DNA of 64,000 bases from an uncultured Atopobium sp. (GTDB lineage Bacteria; Actinomycetota; Coriobacteriia; Coriobacteriales; Atopobiaceae), in NCBI GenBank assembly GCA_946997485.1, contig CAMPVF010000008.1, forward strand, positions 18,240 through 82,239. The letters run 5' to 3'. This document shows, in pieces, positions 26,439-35,487 of this stretch. Under the pieces are notes generated by a model that searched no databases, had not been told where the DNA came from, and saw nothing but the letters and a program-made list of their open reading frames with translations. The translations under genes were made by a program, and so were the position numbers. Numbering within the stretch: the first letter of the stretch is position 1; the number at the start of each line of letters is the position of its first letter.

Positions 26439-27665
26439 TTAATCTTCGATAGCGCCGTGAACTTCGTACGAATACGCACGATCGTCGCCAAGCGCATCGT
26501 GAAAGTCGTCGGCAACTTCGTCGCCCATAATAGTGCGCGCATAGGCAAGCACGGCCTCGCGCGATGCGGCATCAGGCGCGTGAATAGCAGCGTCGTCAAA
26601 AATAGCACGTTCAAACAGCTCGTTTGCTTCCTCTTCGGTAAGACCGCGATCGGAAAGATACCCAAGCTGTTCTGGCCCTATCGAACCAATGGAAGCGCCG
26701 TGGTTACCCATTACGTCGTCCTCATCGCACAAAATAACAGGCAGAGTTTCGTTGCGCACGTCGTCTGACGCGACAAGCACAGTTTCGGCTTCGTTTCCTT
26801 TTGAACCCTTGGCACCATGCACAAGGTCGATAGTTTCGCGCAGTGTTTTGTGCGCTCTATCATACAAAATACCATTTGAAAGCATGGTGCAACGCGTATT
26901 ACGGCCGCGCTGGCGCGCAATGTGGTTAATATCCAAGCGCTCGTCGCCGCGCACCAAATAGCGCAGCATAAGGTCGAGACGACATGAAGCACCTTGCATG
27001 TTTGCTTCAAACCCAAACGCCACTTGTTTGCCGCCCAGCGCATACTGGTGCACGTCAACATGGGCACGGTCATCGAGCTGCAAACCGGTACCCTGCAGGT
27101 GCTGGTGCGTATCGCTCATCGCAACAATCTCAACCAAATGCAAGGTGGCATCGCGCTCAACAATAATGCGCGCTACGTTTGCCGAGGAGCTTTCCTTATT
27201 CGACGTAGCGTGCGAAACAAGCACAACACACGCCTCGGCGCCTTCGCGAATGAGAATACCGCTATCTTTCATTTCGTTATTATCGGCATTTACGTTAAGC
27301 ACAATGGGCTTTTCGGCATGCTGACCTTTTGGCACCTCATAAAAGTGCGAATCGGGCGCAACCGAATCGATCCACGCCTGTGCCTCGTTGCCCAAGCCAT
27401 AGGGCACACGGTCGAATAGCTGCGGCAAGCGCGCATACAGCGAGCCTGAAACGCGACCTTGAGGAAGCGTAAAAGTAACATTGTTTACGTTGAGATAATT
27501 CCACGTTTGCGCAGGTGGCGTGTTTACGCGGATGTCAACCGTTTTGGTAGTATCGGCATGCATCGAAACTTCATCGGTAAAGCCCGAAGCAGAATGCGAC
27601 GTTGGTTGGTCTAAAGCTGCAGCGGAAGTAGAGGATAACTCTGATTGTGCATGTTGTGTGTCCAT
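26439..27665 (-). CDS. sufD: Fe-S assembly protein SufD
   Basis: A 408-residue member of the SufB/SufD family, partner of SufB and SufC in the SufBC2D scaffold complex. The right-handed beta-helix core occupies about 120-340, with HVDVHQYALGGKQV, ARQRGRNTRCT and VPVILCDEDDVMGNHGASIG-like patterns. The conserved His of SufD-type proteins lies in the GNHGAS loop. A Ser/Thr/Ala-rich N-terminus precedes it. The ATG shares one base with the sufB stop (TAATG), with GGAGCG upstream inside sufB. Confidence 0.92.
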   Translation of the reverse strand: MDTQHAQSELSSTSAAALDQPTSHSASGFTDEVSMHADTTKTVDIRVNTPPAQTWNYLNVNNVTFTLPQGRVSGSLYARLPQLFDRVPYGLGNEAQAWIDSVAPDSHFYEVPKGQHAEKPIVLNVNADNNEMKDSGILIREGAEACVVLVSHATSNKESSSANVARIIVERDATLHLVEIVAMSDTHQHLQGTGLQLDDRAHVDVHQYALGGKQVAFGFEANMQGASCRLDLMLRYLVRGDERLDINHIARQRGRNTRCTMLSNGILYDRAHKTLRETIDLVHGAKGSKGNEAETVLVASDDVRNETLPVILCDEDDVMGNHGASIGSIGPEQLGYLSDRGLTEEEANELFERAIFDDAAIHAPDAASREAVLAYARTIMGDEVADDFHDALGDDRAYSYEVHGAIED

Positions 27666-29194
27666 TATCCAATCGCTCCTTCCATCTCAAGCTTAATGAG
27701 GTTATTCATTTCAACGGCATATTCAAGCGGCAACTCTTTTGAAACAGGGTTGGCAAAACCGTTTACCACCATCGTGCGAGCTTCAGCCTCAGAACAGCCG
27801 CGGCTCATCAAATACAAAATGGTGTCATCGGAAATACGACCAATTGTTGCCTCATGACCAACACTTGCTGTAGCACAACGTACGTCGTTTGCCGGGATAG
27901 TATCCGAACGGCTAATGTCGTCGAGCATCAGCGACTGGCAGCTCACCGATGCAGTTGCATGGTGCGCGTGCTTACCTACCACCATCGACGAGCGGAAGGT
28001 ATTAATGCCGCCATCTTTGGAGATTGATTTTGTATCAACCGATGTTTTTGTATTGGCACCGTTCATAATAATTTTGCAGCCGGTATCGAGGTTTTGCGTA
28101 GCGCCCGCAAAGGTAATGCCCGTAAACTCGCACACACTGCCCGCACCCTGCAAAATGGTGGTTGGGTACAAATACGAAACGTGGCTTCCAAACGAACCAC
28201 TCACCCACTCCATGCGCGAGTTTTCGCCAATAAGCGCGCGCTTGGTGTTGAGGTTGTACATGTTTTTAGACCAGTTTTCGATGGTTGAATAGCGCAGGCG
28301 GGCGTTATCGCCTACAAACAGCTCAACAGCACCGGCGTGCAGGTTTGCCTCGTAGTACTTAGGCGCAGAGCAACCTTCAATAAAGTGCAGGTCGGCGCCG
28401 TCTTCTACGATAATAAGCGTGTGCTCAAACTGACCTGCGCTCGACGCATTTAAGCGAAAATAGCTTTGCAGCGGATACGAAAGCGAAACGCCACGGGGCA
28501 CGTACACAAACGAGCCACCCGACCACACGGCATAGTGCAGCGCGGCAAACTTGTGGTCTTTAAGCGGAATGAGCTTGGAAAAATACTTGTGTACTACAGG
28601 CTCCCAGGTGGGATCGTGCAGCGCATCTTCGATAGTGGTATACACCACGCCCTGCTTGGCCACGTCGTCGCGCATGTTGTGATACACAATTTCGGAGTCG
28701 TACTGTGCGCCAACACCCGCCAAACTTTTACGCTCAGCCTCAGGAATACCCAAACGCTCAAACGTTTGCTTAATATCTTTTGGCACATCGTCCCAGCTAC
28801 GCGCCTGTTTTGTGTTGGGGCTTACGTAGGTTGAAATGTGGTCCATATCCAAGCCCCCACAATCGGGACCCCAGTTAGGCGCCATATCAATGTGATGAAA
28901 AATATCAAGCGCGTCAAGACGCAGCTTGAGCATCCATTCAGGCTCTTCCTTTTTTGCCGAGATAGAACGAACAATATCGGGTGTAAGACCATCGGCATAG
29001 CGCTCGTAGCCGTCTTCACTCATAACAAAGTCGTAAAGCGACCGGTCGACATCAGCAATGTCGCTTCTGCCTTTTTCGTCAAGTCCAACATTAGAATTGG
29101 AGCCGCGACCTGCATATTCGTCCTGCCCCGACTGTTCATCAAAGATATCGGTTTGTGCGTGTTCGGCTATCTCGATAAGAGATTTATCTTTCAT
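27665..29194 (-). CDS. sufB: Fe-S assembly protein SufB
   Basis: A 509-residue scaffold subunit on which the nascent Fe-S cluster forms. Family marks are GPDCGGLDMDHI, VVYTTIEDALHDPTW, HFIEGCSAPKYYEANLHAG, TIENWSKNMYNLNTKRA and GSFGSHVSYLYPTTILQG. Length and order match other SufB proteins, with a short charged N-terminal extension. Its ATG directly follows the sufC stop (TAAATG), and its stop overlaps the sufD start, so sufC-B-D are translated as a coupled unit in near-fixed ratio. Confidence 0.95.
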   Translation of the reverse strand: MKDKSLIEIAEHAQTDIFDEQSGQDEYAGRGSNSNVGLDEKGRSDIADVDRSLYDFVMSEDGYERYADGLTPDIVRSISAKKEEPEWMLKLRLDALDIFHHIDMAPNWGPDCGGLDMDHISTYVSPNTKQARSWDDVPKDIKQTFERLGIPEAERKSLAGVGAQYDSEIVYHNMRDDVAKQGVVYTTIEDALHDPTWEPVVHKYFSKLIPLKDHKFAALHYAVWSGGSFVYVPRGVSLSYPLQSYFRLNASSAGQFEHTLIIVEDGADLHFIEGCSAPKYYEANLHAGAVELFVGDNARLRYSTIENWSKNMYNLNTKRALIGENSRMEWVSGSFGSHVSYLYPTTILQGAGSVCEFTGITFAGATQNLDTGCKIIMNGANTKTSVDTKSISKDGGINTFRSSMVVGKHAHHATASVSCQSLMLDDISRSDTIPANDVRCATASVGHEATIGRISDDTILYLMSRGCSEAEARTMVVNGFANPVSKELPLEYAVEMNNLIKLEMEGAIG

Positions 29195-29977
29195 TTATGC
29201 CTCGCGCTTCTTTTTATCTGCAAGCTTTTCGCTAAGCAGCTCTTCGTATTCGCCAAAGCCGTGAGTATCAATGTGGTCGATAAGCGACGCAGGTCCTTCG
29301 GCCATGATGCGTCCCTTTACCATAACGTGCGTGCAATCGACATTAAGACGCTCAAGAATACGCGTGTTGTGCGTAATCATAAGGAGCGCACCTGCGCAAT
29401 CTTGACGATAGGCTTCAATACCCTTGGACACAATGGCAAGTGCGTCAACATCCAAACCCGAATCGGTTTCGTCGAGAATAGCAAGTTTTGGACGAAGTAA
29501 AAGCAGCTGTAACATTTCTACTTTTTTCTTTTCGCCGCCCGAAAAACCAACGTTGAGCTCGCGTGTAAGGAATGATTCATCCATTTCGAGTTTTTCGGAA
29601 ATTTCGGAAACGCGCTCACGGAACTTACGCGCAGAGAGCTTAAGCTCGGGACGTTTTTGACAAATGGTACGCAAAAAGCTGTAAAGCGGCACACCGGGAA
29701 CTTCAATGGGCGCCTGATACGACAAGAACAACCCCGCAAGCGAACGCTTATCGCAGGTAGTTTGAGTGATGTCTTCGCCGTTAAAGGTTACGCTACCTTC
29801 GGTTACGTGATATACAGGGTCGCCCATAATAACATGGCCAAGGGTTGATTTACCTGCACCGTTAGGCCCCATCATGACGTGAGTTTCGCCTGCTTTGATA
29901 TGGAGTTGTATGTCATGCAAAATAGGCTTATCTTCTGTACCTGCATGCAGGTGAGAAACCGTGAGTAAGTCTGACAT
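29195..29977 (-). CDS. sufC: Fe-S assembly ATPase SufC
   Basis: A 260-residue ABC-type ATPase of the SufBC2D complex. Walker A is GPNGAGKSTLG, the Q-loop region LSYQAPIEVPGV, the signature FSGGEKKKVEM, and Walker B LAILDETDSGLDVD. The D-x-D ending and the KKKVEM extension of the signature are specific to SufC. The ATG at 29977 has AAGGAAGG upstream. It is the first gene of the operon, with a 244-base gap to the divergent ArsC/Spx-like gene, where the suf promoter must lie. I see no SufR or IscR gene here. Confidence 0.95.
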   Translation of the reverse strand: MSDLLTVSHLHAGTEDKPILHDIQLHIKAGETHVMMGPNGAGKSTLGHVIMGDPVYHVTEGSVTFNGEDITQTTCDKRSLAGLFLSYQAPIEVPGVPLYSFLRTICQKRPELKLSARKFRERVSEISEKLEMDESFLTRELNVGFSGGEKKKVEMLQLLLLRPKLAILDETDSGLDVDALAIVSKGIEAYRQDCAGALLMITHNTRILERLNVDCTHVMVKGRIMAEGPASLIDHIDTHGFGEYEELLSEKLADKKKREA

Positions 29978-30281
29978 GAGCACCTTCCTTTGAGTAATGG
30001 CATCTCGTAAAATATAAAAACGCACGCGGATGCGCACGTATAGCGCGATGTATGTATAGATTAATCCTACCCGCGTGTGTTTCGTTTAAGCTCAACAGCG
30101 CGCATGTTCATTAAAGTTTTATAACGCGCCACGTGTAGGTGCGAGTGCTGGTGCTTGTGCAGAAGTGTCTGTGATGGTAGACACGCACGCGCACGGCAGT
30201 ATTGTTCTTATGAGTTTATCCGATTTGGGCAGCTGCAATGCGGGTATACTCAAAGCACCTACCATATGTAAAGGAGCAGCT

Positions 30282-30680
30282 ATGTCTACATCATGTTCGA
30301 TTGAATTTATTTGGTATGCAAGGTGCTCTACCTGCAGAAAAGCAAAAGCATGGCTCGAAAATCATGGCGTGCGTGTGCAGGTGCGCGACATCATTTCGCA
30401 AACGCCTACCGCACGTGAGCTTGCCCAATGGTATGAAGCAAGCGGTTACAGCTCAGCTCGGCGCCTGTGCAACACATCGGGCGTAAGTTACCGAGAAGAT
30501 CACATAAAAGACCTGCTCGATAAGGGCATGACGAACGATGAACTGTTTTTGCGCATGGAGCAAAACGGCAAGCTCATTAAGCGTCCGCTGCTTATTGGCA
30601 CCAACGCCCAAACAGGCAAGGTAAACTTTGTGTGTGCTGGTTTTAAAGAAGATGAATGGATGCGTGCGCTTGGGTTGTAG
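30282..30680 (+). CDS. ArsC/Spx/MgsR-family thioredoxin-fold protein
   Basis: A 132-residue protein. The ATG at 30282 has AAAGGAG 6 bases upstream. The N-terminal redox site is WYARCSTCRKAKAWL with Cys15 and Cys18, a CxxC as in Spx and MgsR regulators. The conserved RPLLIG segment (with a basic residue before it) and LKDLLDKGMTNDEL-like helix belong to the ArsC/Spx fold. Arsenate reductases of this fold keep extra catalytic residues that I cannot confirm here, so a redox-sensing regulator or a generic reductase are both possible. It is divergent from sufC, which fits a role in oxidative or sulfur stress. That link is inference. Confidence 0.75.
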   Translation: MSTSCSIEFIWYARCSTCRKAKAWLENHGVRVQVRDIISQTPTARELAQWYEASGYSSARRLCNTSGVSYREDHIKDLLDKGMTNDELFLRMEQNGKLIKRPLLIGTNAQTGKVNFVCAGFKEDEWMRALGL

Positions 30681-30773
30681 GGCACGTAGGCTGTAGTGCG
30701 CGTAAGTTGTAGCGCACATTTCCGCAGGTACACGTTATAACATACCGACCAGATGTGCGCCAGGTGGCGCATC

Positions 30774-30810
30774 AAAAAACTCCCACAGACATGCGTCTGC
30801 GGGAGTTTTA
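30774..30810. terminator. Bidirectional terminator between ArsC-like gene and aldolase gene
   Basis: CTCCCACAGAC (30780-30790) and GTCTGCGGGAG (30795-30805) pair with one mismatch around ATGC. A-run and T-run tails on either side allow it to stop transcripts from both the plus-strand ArsC/Spx-like gene and the minus-strand fba gene, which converge here. Confidence 0.85.
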
Positions 30811-30878
30811 CGTTACGATGTGTAGCTGCAAAGCACAGCTACGATGCACTAAAATTTAGTGCGCAGCGTGCGTAAGAA

Positions 30879-31754
30879 CTATTTGTTCCAGCCTTTATGA
30901 TCGCTACCAAAGGTGCGGATAAGATCGACTGCACGGTCAACGATTGCAGCGCGACCTGGTTTGAGGATCTTACGAGGATCGAAGCCCTTGGGCTCAAGGT
31001 CTTTACCCTCTTCGATGTATTTGCGGATAGCTGCGGTAAATACCTGCTGAAGCTCGGTATTAACATTAACTTTTGCAATACCCATCGAAATAGCTTTTTG
31101 AGTTTGCTCGGTTGGGATACCACTACCGCCGTGAAGAACGAGTGGGAGATCGCCTACCTTCTCTTTAATGAGTGAAATTTGCTCAAACGAAAGGCTCTTC
31201 CAGCTCTTTGGATAAACACCGTGGATGTTACCAATACCACATGCAAGAGCGTCTACGCCCAGGTTAGCGAACATTTCGCACTGTTTAGGATCGGCAAGTT
31301 CACCGGTGTTGGTAACGCCGTCTTCGGTGCCGCCAATGCCGCCAACTTCTGCCTCAACAGAAATGCCCTTCTTGTGGCAAATTCCAACAATTTCTTGTGT
31401 ACGCTTAAGGTTAAGTTCAAAATCATGCTCGCGTGAACCATCGTACATAACAGACGTAAAGCCTGCTTCGATTGCCTGGAATACTTCCTCGTAATTACCG
31501 TGGTCCAGGTGCATAGCAACAGGAACTGTAATATTTTTGGTTTCTAACATGGTATCTACAATTTCTTTAACAACCTTAAATGATGTTTGCCATTTAGCAG
31601 CACCACCGGTGCACTGAACAATAACAGGAGCTTGTTCAGCCTCAGCGGCGTCGAGAATAGCGGCTGCCCACTCGAGGTTATTGGTGTTAAATGCAGCGAT
31701 TGCATAATGGCCCTTTACAGCGCCGGTAAGCATATCTGTTGCGGAAACGAGCAT
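30879..31754 (-). CDS. fba: Class II fructose-bisphosphate aldolase
   Basis: A 291-residue zinc-dependent glycolytic enzyme that cleaves fructose 1,6-bisphosphate to the two triose phosphates. Visible motifs: YAIAAFNTNNLEWAAAIL at the N-terminus, AMHLDHGNYEEV (zinc His), VEAEVGGIGGTEDG, CGIGNIHGVY (zinc His) and LVLHGGSGIP (zinc His plus phosphate loop). The perfect AAGGAGG site 5-6 bases before the ATG suggests strong expression. It stands alone on the minus strand between two terminator-like regions. Confidence 0.95.
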   Translation of the reverse strand: MLVSATDMLTGAVKGHYAIAAFNTNNLEWAAAILDAAEAEQAPVIVQCTGGAAKWQTSFKVVKEIVDTMLETKNITVPVAMHLDHGNYEEVFQAIEAGFTSVMYDGSREHDFELNLKRTQEIVGICHKKGISVEAEVGGIGGTEDGVTNTGELADPKQCEMFANLGVDALACGIGNIHGVYPKSWKSLSFEQISLIKEKVGDLPLVLHGGSGIPTEQTQKAISMGIAKVNVNTELQQVFTAAIRKYIEEGKDLEPKGFDPRKILKPGRAAIVDRAVDLIRTFGSDHKGWNK

Positions 31755-31964
31755 GAGTTACCTCCTTGAAGTACCTACATTATTATTTGGTACGCTTGTT
31801 ACACACAGTATCATAGCGCAATTTATGAATAGGATTATCGTTACGTATTATGCATACATATTAGTCATACCTGTATACGCAACCGCGCCAAACGGCCTGC
31901 GCACACACTGCGGTATGCTCAAAAAGGCATATCATCACGCGGGGCTAAAACGGAATGCACCTGC

Positions 31965-32945
31965 CTAGAGTAAGGCCATTACCTGGCGTTTTGCATGTAG
32001 AAATTCATCGGTAAGCGCAAAATCGGCAGCAGACATATCGGCGCTATGCGCAACTGCAACCTCGCCTACAATCGTAGCGGGTGCACACGCTGCATCTTCA
32101 CAAGCGTGCGCGGTAGGCTTTGCCAAAATGTACACGCGTTGTGCCATCATAAGCGCTTCATCAACATCGTGTGTAATGGCAAGCGTCGACAAATGGTACA
32201 GGCGCGCCATCCGCAAATACCAGCTGCGCATTTCAACACGGGTAATAGCGTCGAGTGCCGAGAAGGGCTCGTCGAGAAGAACGCACGAATTACCCATGGC
32301 ATAGGTACGCATAAACGCCACACGCTGACGCATACCACCGGATAGCTGCGAGGGCCAGGCTTGCTCATAGCCGGCAAGACCACAGGGCTCAAAAAGCTCT
32401 GCAACATGGGCGCGTGCCTGCTGTTTTGGCACACCGTGAATTACCAAAGGCAAACACACGTTATCGATAACACTCATGTGCTCAAGCAACAAATCGCGCT
32501 GAAACATATAGCTTACATGACCGGGTTTATTGGTAATAACACTGCCAAACGAACACACATCGCCACGTACCGCAGGCAAAAGCCCTGCCAGCGCATGCAA
32601 AATGGTGGTTTTGCCGCAACCCGAACGTCCCACAAGGCATACCGTTTCGCCCTTAGAAACATACAGCGAAACGTCGCGTACCACAAGTGCAGGCTCATTG
32701 GGAGATGCGCTGGTAGATGAACTGTTATGCGCCTTACTGTTATGCGTCTTACGTGCGGCAGATGCCGTATCCCACGAAAGCGAAAGGTGCTCGGCCCACA
32801 GCGCACAATCTTCGCGCGAGGGCGTAGCGGCATCGTGCACTTCGTCTTGCAGCGTAGACGTGCCACAAGGCGCGTTGTTCGTTGCAGCGGAATGTGAGTC
32901 GTTTTCATAAGAAGTATCAGCGTGTATACAATCCATAACGTGCAT
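31965..32945 (-). CDS. ABC transporter ATPase, thiamine-precursor uptake (ThiZ-like)
   Basis: A 326-residue ATPase, longer than the usual 250 because of a hydrophilic N-terminal extension of about 70 residues. Walker A is GRSGCGKTTIL, the signature LSGGMRQRVAF, and Walker B SCVLLDEPFSALDA, closest to the NitT/TauT/ThiZ group. It is the last gene of a TPP-riboswitch-led run, after the binding protein and permease, which makes pyrimidine (HMP) or thiamine transport likely. A hairpin and a GTTCAA array separate it from the binding-protein gene. Translation could start at ATG 32945 or three codons later; the ribosome site is weak. Confidence 0.82.
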   Translation of the reverse strand: MHVMDCIHADTSYENDSHSAATNNAPCGTSTLQDEVHDAATPSREDCALWAEHLSLSWDTASAARKTHNSKAHNSSSTSASPNEPALVVRDVSLYVSKGETVCLVGRSGCGKTTILHALAGLLPAVRGDVCSFGSVITNKPGHVSYMFQRDLLLEHMSVIDNVCLPLVIHGVPKQQARAHVAELFEPCGLAGYEQAWPSQLSGGMRQRVAFMRTYAMGNSCVLLDEPFSALDAITRVEMRSWYLRMARLYHLSTLAITHDVDEALMMAQRVYILAKPTAHACEDAACAPATIVGEVAVAHSADMSAADFALTDEFLHAKRQVMALL

Positions 32946-32971
32946 CTTTCTTTGCGGAGCATACGTGCAAG

Positions 32972-33076
32972 GTTCAAATTCCAGACAGAGCAGGTAGTTG
33001 AAAAGTTCAAACGTTCAAAAAAAGTTCAAGATGAGTTCAAAAGTTCAAACTAAAGGTTCAAAGTTCAAAAGTTCAA
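32972..33076. repeat. Array of nine GTTCAA motifs upstream of the ThiZ-like gene
   Basis: GTTCAA occurs at 32972, 33005, 33013, 33024, 33035, 33043, 33056, 33063 and 33071, mostly 7-13 bases apart. On the minus (coding) strand these read TTGAAC within T-rich DNA. The array lies within the thi operon, between a hairpin and the ribosome site of the ATPase gene. TTGAAC also resembles a -35 box. It is not a CRISPR: units are short and irregular. Confidence 0.7.
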
Positions 33077-33110
33077 ATACCAGTCCGCACAGCAGACTCA
33101 AACAAACAAA

Positions 33111-33139
33111 CTACCCCCACGCACGCAGCGTGGAGGTAG
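33111..33139 (-). terminator. Intra-operon hairpin, likely partial terminator
   Basis: CTACCCCCACGC (33111-33122) pairs with GCGTGGAGGTAG (33128-33139) with one mismatch around ACGCA. On the minus strand it is followed by a TTTGTTTGTTTG tract. It lies just after the binding-protein stop codon, so it may end part of the transcripts and lower expression of the ATPase relative to the binding protein. Confidence 0.65.
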
Positions 33140-33147
33140 CCTCATAC

Positions 33148-34230
33148 TTATAAGAATTTAAGGTTATAACCTGCGGCAACGTCGATTGTTTTTGCAACAA
33201 GTTTGTTGTCGTTAAGCCACTTAAAGTATGCACCCCAACGGTTAGGATCGATAGCGCCCCATTCTTTAGCGTCATCAACATACTTTTGCGACAAGAACTT
33301 TTGACTTTGCAGTACAAGTTTAGCATCGAGCTCGGGAACAGCTTTGCACAAAAGGTCGGCTGCGTCATCTGGATCGTTTACGGCATACTCATAGCCCTTC
33401 TTAAGCGCACCTACAAATTTTGATACCCTGTCTGCATGATCTTTTGCATAACCGCTGTTTACAGCTACAACAGGTGTGTAGAAGTCGAATACTTCGTCGA
33501 TGTCCTTAAATGCAAAGTAATTAATATCGTAGTTGTTAACGATGGCGTTTTGCACTGCCCAGCCTTCAAATACCCACAAGGTATCAAAGAGGTTCGCCTT
33601 AAGACCTTGCACCTCGTCGCTGGCTTCGTAAGGAACCATCTTAATTTTGCTGTAGTTGCCGCCGTCTTTCTCAACAACATGCTTAATGGTTGCCTGCTCA
33701 ATGGGCATGTTCCATGTGGCATAGGTGTGATTTTCCATAAAACGCGGCGACGTAATACCGTCGGCCTTGCGGCTCATAATACCCGAGGTGTTGTGCTGCA
33801 ACACGGCTGCCACAGCCTCAATAGGCACAGGATTATCGCTTGCAAGCGTGTTTGCAATAAAGTCTTGGTAACTAATACCAAACTGTGCCTGACCCGAACC
33901 AATCATTGCCTCAGCGCCGTCTTGCGCAGGCTGAACAATCTCAACGTCAAAGCCTGCGTCCTTAAAGTAGCCCTTGTCACGTGCTACATACAAACCGGTG
34001 TGGTTGGTATTTGGTGTGTAATCGAGGCAGAACGTAATTTTTTCGAGATCCTTAGGTGCACTTGCAGGAGCACTTTCTTCCTTTTTTTGTTGAGTAGAGC
34101 AGCCGGCAAGCGCAAGACCAGCGGCAGCAGCAGCGCCCAAACCCAAAAAGCTACGACGTGACATACCGGCAAAACCCGAACGTGCACGTATAAGACGATC
34201 CATATCTTCACGAGATAACATGTTATTCAT
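33148..34230 (-). CDS. NMT1/THI5-like ABC substrate-binding lipoprotein (ThiY-like)
   Basis: A 360-residue exported lipoprotein. The ATG at 34230 has AAAGGAA upstream. The N-terminus carries a twin-arginine-like pattern SRRSFLGLG followed by a hydrophobic stretch and lipobox LAGC. The mature part fits the NMT1/THI5 family: ITFCLDYTPNTNHTGLYVARDKGYF, EIVQPAQDGAEAMIGSGQAQFGISYQ and the later AWGAIDPNRW-like region. Such proteins bind HMP or other thiamine pyrimidine precursors. The gene overlaps the permease stop by 8 bases and lies under a TPP riboswitch, which supports the ligand. Confidence 0.88.
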   Translation of the reverse strand: MNNMLSREDMDRLIRARSGFAGMSRRSFLGLGAAAAAGLALAGCSTQQKKEESAPASAPKDLEKITFCLDYTPNTNHTGLYVARDKGYFKDAGFDVEIVQPAQDGAEAMIGSGQAQFGISYQDFIANTLASDNPVPIEAVAAVLQHNTSGIMSRKADGITSPRFMENHTYATWNMPIEQATIKHVVEKDGGNYSKIKMVPYEASDEVQGLKANLFDTLWVFEGWAVQNAIVNNYDINYFAFKDIDEVFDFYTPVVAVNSGYAKDHADRVSKFVGALKKGYEYAVNDPDDAADLLCKAVPELDAKLVLQSQKFLSQKYVDDAKEWGAIDPNRWGAYFKWLNDNKLVAKTIDVAAGYNLKFL

Positions 34231-35020
34231 GTTGATTCCTTTCATATTTTTTGTAAGGCATGCACACGTGTTGCAAGCCGCGAACACAGCCCATTAAGGC
34301 AAGTGACAATGCCGAAATGAGCACAATAACCGCAAACATGCGGTCGTACGAAAACGATTTACGCACGCGAATCATGTATACACCAAGACCGGCGTAACCG
34401 CCCAGCCACTCGGCAATAACCGCAGCTACAATGGCATATGTAGCACTTATGGTAAGGCCGGAAAACGCGTGCTCAATAGCTCCGGGTATTTTTACATACC
34501 AAAAGAGCTGAAACGGTGTTGCACCCATGGTTTTCATAAGGTTGAGCATATCGGGCGACACCGACTGAAACCCTGCCGTAAGCGAAATGGTAATGGGGAA
34601 AAACGTGGTAAGAATAACCAATACAACCTTAGGCAACAAGCCATACCCCAGCCACAACACAAGCAACGGCGCAATAGCAATAGCTGGAACAGTTTGCGAA
34701 ACGGTGATAAGCGGCGACAGCGCGTAACGGATGGGCGCGCACACATCCATAATAACCGCCACCACAAAGCCCAAAATACAGCCAAATACCAGCCCGTATA
34801 GCGCCTCAAGCAGGGTTGTTTGGGCGTGCTGGCACAAAAGCGCGCAATCTTGCACGGCGGCATGGCACACCTGTAGGGGCGTTGGCAACAAAAAGTTGGC
34901 GATAAGCCCGCAATCAACCGAAAACTGCCATAGCGCAATAAGCGCAACGCACGTTGCCGCAGGAATAAGGGTTGTTTTATGGTTTACACACCACGATAAA
35001 ACACGTTGCATAACGTTCAC
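34223..35020 (-). CDS. ABC transporter permease, thiamine-precursor uptake (ThiX-like)
   Basis: A 265-residue inner-membrane permease of the NitT/TauT type with about six helices. The cytoplasmic EAA-like loop, GATPFQLFWYVKIPGAIEHAFSGLTI, contacts the ATPase. The start is a GTG at 35020 or the ATG three codons later; both have weak ribosome sites. It is preceded by the thiamine-binding protein gene and overlapped by the binding lipoprotein gene, so the four genes form one transport unit. Confidence 0.88.
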   Translation of the reverse strand: MNVMQRVLSWCVNHKTTLIPAATCVALIALWQFSVDCGLIANFLLPTPLQVCHAAVQDCALLCQHAQTTLLEALYGLVFGCILGFVVAVIMDVCAPIRYALSPLITVSQTVPAIAIAPLLVLWLGYGLLPKVVLVILTTFFPITISLTAGFQSVSPDMLNLMKTMGATPFQLFWYVKIPGAIEHAFSGLTISATYAIVAAVIAEWLGGYAGLGVYMIRVRKSFSYDRMFAVIVLISALSLALMGCVRGLQHVCMPYKKYERNQHE

Positions 35021-35087
35021 TCACTACATCTCAAGGCTATAGCTAACACCATAGGTAACAACATTGGTACAACCTCTCAAAGCCATA

Positions 35088-35417
35088 TTATGCCTGCTTA
35101 GAGACTTGCTCTTGATTATGCTGAACGTAGGGTTTTAATTTTTGCTCGCTGGTAAGGCAGGTATCGTGTGCATCATAATCTACCTTTACGTACATCATGC
35201 TATGAGCACAGCCTGCTTGTTCTCCAATTTTTGGACAGGTAGCAATAATGCGCATGCACGTTTCGAGGTCGCCCTCAATAGTGGTTTCGAAGGGTGCAAC
35301 AAAATAGTTCACCCCCGTAGACGCAATATATGCGATTACTTTGTCGACATACGCGCACACGTCGTCGTTTGAGTGGGCATCCATCGGCAAAAACTGAATC
35401 GCAACAGAACACTGCAT
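35088..35417 (-). CDS. Thiamine-binding protein, MTH1187/YkoF-like
   Basis: A 109-residue protein with AAAGGAG 6 bases before its ATG at 35417. The ferredoxin-like fold of the Thiamine_BP/MTH1187 family is suggested by CSVAIQFLPMDAHSNDDVCAYVDKVIAYI and VAPFETTIEGDLETCMRII. Family members bind thiamine or HMP in the cytosol and often accompany thiamine transporters. Here it is the first gene after the TPP riboswitch and precedes the permease, consistent with a role in substrate handling or flux sensing. It contains four cysteines, which is unusual for its size. Confidence 0.8.
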   Translation of the reverse strand: MQCSVAIQFLPMDAHSNDDVCAYVDKVIAYIASTGVNYFVAPFETTIEGDLETCMRIIATCPKIGEQAGCAHSMMYVKVDYDAHDTCLTSEQKLKPYVQHNQEQVSKQA

Positions 35418-35487
35418 AACATCTCCTTTCGTGTGTACCGGCATGTGGGACAAACACACATAAGGCATGTATGCATGTACATTGTAA

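Noticed and set aside
32960..33005. tRNA-like T-arm (GGTTCAAATTCC)
   Set aside because: It lacks an acceptor stem, D arm and anticodon stem. The match comes from the GTTCAA array.
32972..33076. CRISPR array
   Set aside because: The repeated unit is only 6-7 bases and spacing is irregular (7-33 bases). There are no spacers of constant size and no cas genes in the window.
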